Shown: positions 56,601-64,000 of the stretch, piece after piece
Layout: each line of letters opens with the position of its first letter
How positions within the stretch are numbered: the stretch's first letter is position 1
Translations under genes and position numbers: made by a program
Notes under the pieces: generated by a model
What the model was told of the DNA's origin: nothing
What the model saw: the letters and a program-made list of their open reading frames with translations, nothing else
Databases searched by the model: none
Origin: Aricia agestis
Lineage: Eukaryota > Arthropoda > Insecta > Lepidoptera > Lycaenidae
Length of the DNA: 64,000 nt
Assembly: GCF_905147365.1 (NCBI RefSeq)
Contig: NC_056425.1
Location: 6,703,501-6,767,500 of the forward strand
Direction of reading: 5' to 3'

Positions 56601-57419
56601 TTCGATGGTTGTTTTATGATTGCATATTTGTTTTGTTTTCAGAAAACGTGAAGGACGAACCTAGTGAGTACTCACTTTTATAAGTTTTAAGATATTGCAT
56701 AGCTTTTATCGCGGGATTTGCCGACGACCGAATCAAGAAATTTCGACTTTATGCCAAAGATACGCCCGTAGATTACTCCCATTACTAATAAACGCTGTAT
56801 AAGCTTTGAATAGTTATACAGTGTTTTGTCTTCTTCAATCCAATTAAAAATGTCACTTGTGTGACAGGAACAACACACTGTATAACTATTCAAAGCTTAT
56901 ACAATATTTATTAGTAAGGGGGATTATAATCATTGATTAGGCATCAGTCATCCTGTTATTCCTCTTTTCCATAATAATAATAAAAGAGAAAACCACGAGG
57001 GGTGCTTTTTGGGAGGAGCTAAATAAGACAATAATATAATGCTAAGTACTCACATACGGTTTTGCTCGATAGTTTTACTCCGAATCGAAGGAAATGACAT
57101 ATTTGACATATTTAATTCCACCGAGCCGGCTCGAAGCGATCCTTCGAGCTGTCAGTTTTGCGGTCCACACGGTGGTTATTGCTCGATTTGGAGTAAAACT
57201 ATCGAGCAAAACCGTATGTCAGTACTTAGCATTACAATGTTTACTTAAAAAGACTAAGGGCCTGTTTCGCCACTTCCTGATAAGTTGCGGATAGTCTATG
57301 CGGCACTAACCAGGAAGTAGTGAAATAGCCCCTAAAAGTGAAGAAAACCCTCAAGGTTTTGATTAAAAAATACTTTTTTTGCAGGTGAAGCACAACCGCT
57401 AGCAGCAATGATGATATAA
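53687..57419 (+). CDS. Mini-exon gene B: diverged paralogue of gene A (68 aa)
   Basis: Seven CDS exons: 53,687-53,704, 53,835-53,880, 54,373-54,405, 55,881-55,907, 55,991-56,017, 56,643-56,663, 57,385-57,419 (207 nt in 3.7 kb), all gt...ag. The signal peptide is split exactly as in gene A (MQKQFI | VAFLLVSLFSVTLS). Then come HYIINGPNGEK (33 nt), IPFVDESFG (27 nt), VPVVNSDNE (27 nt), ENVKDEP (21 nt) and a last exon SEAQPLAAMMI-stop. Exon sizes, the phase-1 joints, the 21-nt penultimate exon and the S-x-x-Q-P start of the last exon all match gene A, so the two are tandem duplicates, but the 9-residue units have drifted and have lost the repeated VVDG. AATAAA at 57,468-57,473. Function unknown to me. 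Confidence 0.83.
53896..53991. mobile_element. Palindromic MITE, gggcctctatcatgagctct termini
   Basis: About 100 bp, almost wholly foldback: gggcctctatcatgagctct... and complement. It starts about 10 bp after the exon 2 donor of gene B. Confidence 0.7.
54041..54178. mobile_element. MITE, gggcctgtttcacc termini, in intron 2 of gene B
   Basis: 138 bp, the best-preserved member of the 12,579 family; ta on both flanks. Confidence 0.75.
54728..54902. mobile_element. MITE, cggcgaaacatggcggtagc termini
   Basis: About 175 bp; ends actg(t)agtcggcgaaacatgg and complement with gcggtcattgactcc arms. A decayed relative spans about 55,428-55,775. Confidence 0.7.
56278..56533. mobile_element. MITE, agctggcgcgcactacgact termini
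   Basis: About 256 bp, long inverted arms (gctggcgcgcactacgactt...) with an inner pair around ctataggtttcattt. It lies in intron 5 of gene B. Confidence 0.75.
56781..56915. mobile_element. Palindromic MITE, ttactaataaa termini
   Basis: Arms ttactaataaacgctgtata... and complement, about 60 bp each, in intron 6 of gene B. Confidence 0.65.
57041..57230. mobile_element. MITE, agtactcacatacggttttg termini (short form)
   Basis: 190-bp relative of 5,807-6,256 with arms extending to gctaagtactcacatacgg; in intron 6 of gene B. Confidence 0.75.
57258..57332. mobile_element. Mini member of the gggcctgtttc MITE family
   Basis: 75 bp, deleted relative of 54,041; about 50 bp before the last exon of gene B. 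Confidence 0.65.
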
Positions 57420-57759
57420 TATTTGTTTTACAATATCTTGTAATGTTTTGTTACTTTTTAATTTTCTAATAAAATATTTTTATATTTCGAATGTTTCATT
57501 GAATTGAGTTTTCTAAATGTTACTTGTGCTTTGTAGTCTAAATAGTATCTTGGTTTCTTGTTTATTTTCCTTAATTTGAGATACAAAAACATGGCCGCAT
57601 CCAAATGATGCATAGTACCTACCGTATTATGTATCACGTATAGAATACAAAATAGGTGTAGATTTACATTGGTAAAGCAACAGGATCCAACTGTATCACT
57701 GGGCTCGAGTGCTGGACTAGTATATTATAGTACAGGTAGGTCAAACTTAGATATTGTGT

Positions 57760-57930
57760 GTAGATAGATAGATATATAGATAAACACTTTATTGCTCACA
57801 TAAAAAATGGGTATACAATCAGACTTAAAGTACTTAAAACTAAGTCATTAATGTGGGGTAGGGCGGCCTTATCGCTCTAAGCCATCTCTGCCAGGCAACC
57901 CTGCAAGGCAGGAGAGTTCAAAAAATAAAT
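57760..57930 (-). repeat. LINE-like 3' end fragment
   Basis: 'aaacactttattgctcac' and 'gcggccttatcgctctaagc' match by eye a 3' tail common on lepidopteran non-LTR elements. No RT sequence remains. Confidence 0.45.
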
Positions 57931-58148
57931 AGCAGGGTAATTATTACAACTCACAAATGTAGCATATACCTTTTTTTTAATTACATAATAAATACTAAGA
58001 TTCTGAGAGGCGCTTCAGTAAAACAGATGATTTTTTTCAAGTAGATAGTAAAATTGCTATGATAAAAAGTTGATTTTGTTTAGAAAAACGCCAGATGTAC
58101 GTCAGTTCTACAACCTGCTAATATAAAATACAACATGTACACTTTTAC

Positions 58149-59625
58149 GGTGGTATGAATAAAAAAATCTTAGTGAACGTTTTAACAGCTTTCTAACTAA
58201 AATGTTCACTAAAGTTAAAAACCGTCTTACAACACTCCATATGAATAAACGCTTGCTAAGCCCTCGCTTAGTAAAATACCTTTAGATGACGTTTTATAAG
58301 AATTTTTTTTGGTAATGTTGGTAGTGTGTCAATTTATTGTATTCCACAGATTAAAAATTGTATTCAATGTGTCAAAAATAAAGAGTAAAGAAAAAATAAA
58401 TGTACTTTATGGATTTTATAAATCATAGAGCAAAGTAGACTTTGACATTGGCAACTCACTAAGGCCGCCATAATAAAAGAAGAAGAAGAATAATGAAAAG
58501 AAGGAGAAGATGACTAAAAATACTATTTTATTCTGTTTTACTTTTAAGGCCTACAATTGGTGCATTTGACACAATGTATCTAAGGGTCTATACAGACGGA
58601 CCGCATTTCAACTGCAATCCAACCGAAAATTGCAGTGCAAGTGCAGTTTGAATGCAGTTGACACGACTGCAATAGAACTGTAAACCAAACGCGCAGTTGG
58701 ATTGCAGTTCATTTGTAGTTGGCGTGCAGTCGTGTGAACTGCTTACCGACTGCATCCAAACTGCACTGCTGGAGAGGGGAGCGTGCGGGCGGGTAGGATG
58801 GTGCAGTTTAGATGCAGTCAGTATGCAGTTCACACGACTGCACGCCAACTGCAAGTCTGCAACTGAACTGCAATCCGACTGCGTATTTGGTTTGCAGTTC
58901 TATTGTAGGGTCTACACAGATGGACCGCATTTCAACTGTAATCCAACCGCAAATTGCAGTTCAAGTGCAGTTTGAATGCAGTTGACACGACTGCAATAGA
59001 ACTGCAAACCAAACGCGCAGTCGGATTGCAGTTCAGTTGCAGTGCAGTTGGCGTGCAGTCGTGTGAACTGTATGGTTTGCAGTTCTATTGCAGTCGAATT
59101 GCAGTCGTGTCAACTGCATTCAAACTGCACTTGAACTGCAGTTTGCGGTTGGATTGCAGTTGAAATGCGGTCCATCTGTGTAGACCCGTAATCGTGTCAA
59201 CTGGATTTAAACTGCACTTGAACTGCAATTTGCGGTTGGATTGCAGTTGAAATGCGGTCCGTCTGTAGAGACCCTTACTGATTCTTGAAATTGCAATAAT
59301 GTCAGAAATCGCGATAATACTCGATATTGCGTCCATTTTCAGTCTCTTAAAATGGTCTTAAAGTAGGGCCGAGGCTTCACTAAAGTTTGCGAACTCCTAT
59401 TTTACGTTTCGAGCCTAAACAACTGTTAGCAAACGTTTATTCATAACGATTATGCTTAAAATAGGTTTACAACAGGCCTAATAAACATGCGCTATTCTTT
59501 GACAGCTGTCACCTTAAAACGGTGTTAGAGCACTGTTAGAGAACCTTTATTCATAATAAATTTTACAACAGGCTTTTAAAGCTTCTAAAAACCCACGCTA
59601 AGTTTTTATTCATACGACCGTTAAT
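58149..59625. mobile_element. Outer element carrying the TGCAGT palindrome
   Basis: Ends acggtggtatgaataaaaa and 'tttttattcatacgaccgt' form an inverted pair. Inside, gttcactaaagtt and 'ttcactaaagtttgcg' also recur. No transposase ORF. The TGCAGT element at 58,583 inserted into it. Confidence 0.5.
58583..59275. mobile_element. Nested hAT-like MITE, dense TGCAGT/ACTGCA words
   Basis: Outer ends agggtctatacagacgg and 'ccgtctgtagagaccct'. A second copy with its own ends (agggtctacacagatgg ... ccatctgtgtagaccc) occupies 58,908-59,187 inside it. Dozens of TGCAGT/ACTGCA words in both orientations act as subterminal repeats, a habit of hAT elements. Confidence 0.7.
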
Positions 59626-59799
59626 GTACAATGTGTGACAAAAAGCCCTAAAATAAAATGCAAACACTTGTAAACTATACACTTATGGTGCTAATGTTGC
59701 TAAATTCTAAGAAAAAGACTTGTTTATTTATAAACAAGTCTTATTCTTAACAATATTGTTTTTAGCTAAACTAATCACGTCATCAATGCTATGAATGTA

Positions 59800-60070
59800 T
59801 TTTTTTTTGTGAAATAAGGGGGCAAACGAGCAAGCGGATCACCTGATGGAAAGCAACTTCCGTCGCCCATGGACACTCGCAGCATCAGAAGAGCTGCAAG
59901 TGCGTTGCTGGCCTTTTAAGAGGGAATAGGGTAATAGGGGAGGGTAGGGATGAGAGGGGAAGGGAATAGGGGAGGGGATTGGGCCTCCGGTAAACTCACT
60001 CACTCGGCGAAACACAGCGACGTGGTATTTCTCCGGTCGAGCCGGCCCATTCGTGCCGAAGGTCTCCCAC
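59800..60070 (+). repeat. 'gaaataagggggcaaacgag' dispersed repeat
   Basis: Family of 6,256, with part of the 'cagcgcaagcgctg' block deleted. Confidence 0.8.
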
Positions 60071-60184
60071 GTTGTCGAAGAAGAAGAAGAAGAACGGAGC
60101 GCGGGATATTTTGACAACTGTCACTGGCTTGCCGCCTTTTTCATAATTAAATTAAATAATTTTACACTTTCACACTTTACACAT

Positions 60185-60375
60185 AGAAACCCTGAGATTC
60201 ATACGAATATCATAAAATGCATAAAAGTATGTCTCTCTGTACGTCTGCTGCCTCTTTTCGCCCAAACCATTGAGCCGATTATGCTGAAATTTAGTGTGGG
60301 GATACTTTGAGTCCCGGGAAATGACATAGGATACTTTCTCTCGAAAAATTAAAATTGAAACCATGTAAATTTTCA
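60185..60375 (+). repeat. Lep1-like repeat
   Basis: Diverged member of the 1,386 family, with 'gatactttgagtcccggg'. Confidence 0.5.
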
Positions 60376-60670
60376 CATGATATGCGCATTGCGCGCTTAG
60401 CTATTATAAAGCTACACTAGCCAGCTATGTTGTTTCCAATAATTACCGTCATCCCCATACCAAATTTTATCTGAATCAGTTCAGTGTTTTAGGTTATTTA
60501 AAATACTAAACTATTGTATTTTTTGTATAATTATAACTAGCTATTTGACCGAGCTTCGCTCAACATTTTCTAAAAATGATTCCTAGCTAGATCGATTTAT
60601 CGCCCCCGAAACCACCTATATACTAAATTTCATGAAAATCGTTGGTGCCGATTCCGATATTCCAATTATA

Positions 60671-62000
<1,330 letters not shown>

Positions 62001-62332
62001 ACGTGGGAGAGCCATGCTTCGGCACGAATGGGCCGGCTCGACCGGAGAAATACCACGTCCTCACAGAAAACCGGCGTGAAACAGCGCTTGCGCTGTGTTT
62101 CGCCGAGTGAGTGAGTTTACCGGAGGCCCAATCCCCTACCCTGTTCCCTTCCCTACCCTCCCTTATTCCGTTCCCTTTCCATCCCTACCTTCCCCTATTA
62201 CCCTATTTCCTCTTAAAAGGCCGGCAACGCACCTGCAGCTCTTCTGATGCTGCGAGTGTCCATGGGCGACGGAAGTTGCTTTCCATCAGGTGACCCGTTT
62301 GCTCGTTTGCCCCCTTATTTCATAAAAAAAAA
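62001..62332 (-). repeat. 'gaaataagggggcaaacgag' dispersed repeat
   Basis: Complete reverse member, from acgtgggagagccatgc to the A-run after 'cccccttatttcat'. A 98-bp head-only piece is at 63,217-63,314. Confidence 0.8.
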
Positions 62333-62679
62333 CTTTTTTATTATGTAATTTGGGGTCGTCTATCATGGGCTATTCTCCCATATCCTTTTTTGCTATTAAC
62401 TTTTACAGAAAATCCCGACTTTGAAGTTAATAATAAGTATTGCATTGTATGATTAAACTTATAGCAACAACTAAACTGCTGAGCTGACAATAATGCTATA
62501 AAAATGCAAAAAAATGCTTTCCCGAAAACAAGACGAAAAGACTTCAACGCGAGCACTGCTCGCACAAAAAGTAAACAACACGTCTTTAATATTAGCCATA
62601 GCATTAAAGATATTAACATGATAATTATGTATTATTTTGGTACTATTTTATTTTTAGTTTATGTTAAACTAAAATAAAA

Positions 62680-63155
62680 GGCCAAGTGCGAGTCGGACTC
62701 GCGCACGAAGGGTTCCGTACCATTATAGAACAAAATTAGGCCAAACAATGTGTTTTTTGTATGGGAGCACCCGTTAATTTTATATTATTTATTTTAATAT
62801 TATTATTTAAATATTAAAGTACACATATAACTAAGGACTTTGAGGAAAATTCAAGTACCTACCTGTTGCTATTATTGATATAATAGCAACATATAATATC
62901 AGTATCATATAGTACTATAATCAATAGGCCAAAAAATCAGGTTTGTTGTATGGGAGCCCCCCTCAAATATTAATTTTATTATGTTTTTAGTATTTGTTGT
63001 TATAGCGGCAACAGCTGATATACACAATCTGTGAAAATTTCAACTCTCTAGCTATTACCGTTCTTGAGTAACAGCCTGGAGACAGACAGACAGACCGACA
63101 GACATCGAAGTGTCAGTGATAGGGTCCTGTTTTTACCCTTTGGGTACGGAACCCT
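62680..63155 (+). repeat. 'ggccaagtgcgag' dispersed repeat
   Basis: Complete member, from ggccaagtgcgagtcgg to 'ggtacggaaccct'. Confidence 0.75.
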
Positions 63156-63454
63156 AAAAAAAGGGAAGTAAGACAATATAACATTGAGTAAGGTTATCAC
63201 GTAAAGTTAACGGACGTTTTTTTATGTAATAAGGGGGCAAACGAGCAAACGGGTCACCTGATGGTAAGCAACTTCCGTCGCCCATGGACACTCGCAGCAT
63301 CAGAAAAGCTGCAATGTATATTCAAATTCCGCTGTCCTTATCTGCTATGCCACTATTTCAGTATATCAGACAGAGACAAGCCGAGATCATATATACTCTG
63401 TAAATACTTTATATTTAAAAACAAAGTCGCGTGTGTTTACAAGTATAAACAAAA

Positions 63455-63576
63455 ACAAAGAAAGAGTGTATACTTTCGATGGTCGTGCCCGTTAGGTCGA
63501 CCTGGACTGGTTTGTCCGGGGGCTTATAACGGGCCCCGCCAGACCGCCGCCGACTGTCGCCCCGAGCACGACCATT
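63455..63576 (+). CDS. Possible orphan exon, cysteine-containing
   Basis: A GC-rich patch (about 63,480-63,576) in AT-rich surroundings is open and reads RWSCPLGRPGLVCPGAY..., then TAADCRPEHDH up to a good donor cgaccatt|gtgagt at 63,577. The left boundary is unclear; a candidate acceptor is the ttcag at 63,356-63,360. I know no family for it and find no partner exons in the window. It could also be part of an unrecognised repeat. Confidence 0.3.
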
Positions 63577-63762
63577 GTGAGTACTTTCATCGCTTTTACT
63601 TTGTCCAAACGATAGTTAAAGCCTCCTTGGTAAATATCATATTGGTTGCTAGAAGTGAAATTGGCTTAGGATAACTTTTTATTCTTTAGTATAAACAATT
63701 TAATAAGAGGATAAAGGATATGGGCAAAAAATTTAGACTACTTAAATTAGTAACAAATAATT

Positions 63763-64000
63763 GGCCAAGTGCGAGTCGGACTCGCGCACGAAGGGTTCCG
63801 TACCGGTATAGAGCAAAAGTAGACAAAAAATTATGTTTTTTGTATGGGAGCCCTTAAGTATTTACCTTATTTTAATTTTATTATTAATTATTAAAGTACA
63901 AATATAATTAAGTATTTTGTGAAAATTTGAAGTGCCTAGCTAGAACCTAAAAAGGCCAAAATAATCACGTTTCTTGTATGGGAGCCCCCCTTAAATATTA
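63763..64000 (+). repeat. 'ggccaagtgcgag' repeat, cut by window end
   Basis: Starts ggccaagtgcgagtcggact and runs to the end of the window. Confidence 0.75.

Noticed and set aside
58588..59336. Several ORFs rich in Leu-Gln-Cys-Ser on both strands
   Set aside because: Translations of TGCAGT/ACTGCA words in the nested MITE.
62341..62619. Minus-strand 92-codon ORF resembling a membrane protein
   Set aside because: Hydrophobic only because of AT-rich composition; no start context, partners or conserved pattern seen.

Overview
The window reads as lepidopteran nuclear DNA. It is AT-rich and repeat-dense, its genes are split by GT-AG introns, it carries chemosensory protein (CSP) genes of insect type, and it is packed with repeats typical of moths and butterflies (tRNA-derived SINEs, a 'ggccaagtgcgag' repeat, Helitron/Lep1-like elements, many MITEs). 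I cannot name a genus.

Layout. (1) 1-18,548 and 22,678-41,282 are two copies of one segment, roughly 98-99% identical by eye. They are separated by 18,549-22,677, which is best read as the start of the second unit. The unit is therefore about 22.7 kb, head to tail, and the first unit starts about 4.1 kb left of the window. Each copy holds a two-exon CSP gene on the minus strand (14,242-16,363 and 37,210-39,296) and a 5.1-kb Ty3/Gypsy-type LTR retrotransposon with intact gag and pol and LTRs of equal length that look identical (6,930-12,033 and 29,892-34,995). A third CSP gene (20,514-22,303, minus) lies in the spacer. (2) 41,283-46,200 is intergenic and full of repeats. (3) 46,206-51,826 and 53,687-57,419 hold two tandem plus-strand genes that I reconstructed from splice sites; they are too finely split to appear as long ORFs. 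Both encode small secreted precursors (74 and 68 residues) with a signal peptide split over two exons, followed by phase-1 mini-exons of 27 nt. In the first gene each full mini-exon encodes one nine-residue unit V-x-V-V-D-G-x-x-Q. The second gene keeps the exon plan, but its units have diverged. (4) 57,420-64,000 is repeats, including a nested TGCAGT-rich palindrome, plus one weak exon candidate near 63.5 kb.

How it fits together. The CSP genes form a small tandem cluster grown by segmental duplication; CSPs are small soluble ligand-binding proteins. The retrotransposon encodes what it needs for its own copying (Gag, protease, RT, RNase H, integrase). A canonical A AAA AAC heptamer sits directly before the gag stop and would join Gag to Pol by -1 frameshifting. 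The mini-exon gene pair is the most unusual content. Its products look like secreted acidic peptide precursors that grow or shrink by whole exons, and their function is unknown to me. The introns and flanks of every gene are loaded with MITEs, several with clear target-site duplications.
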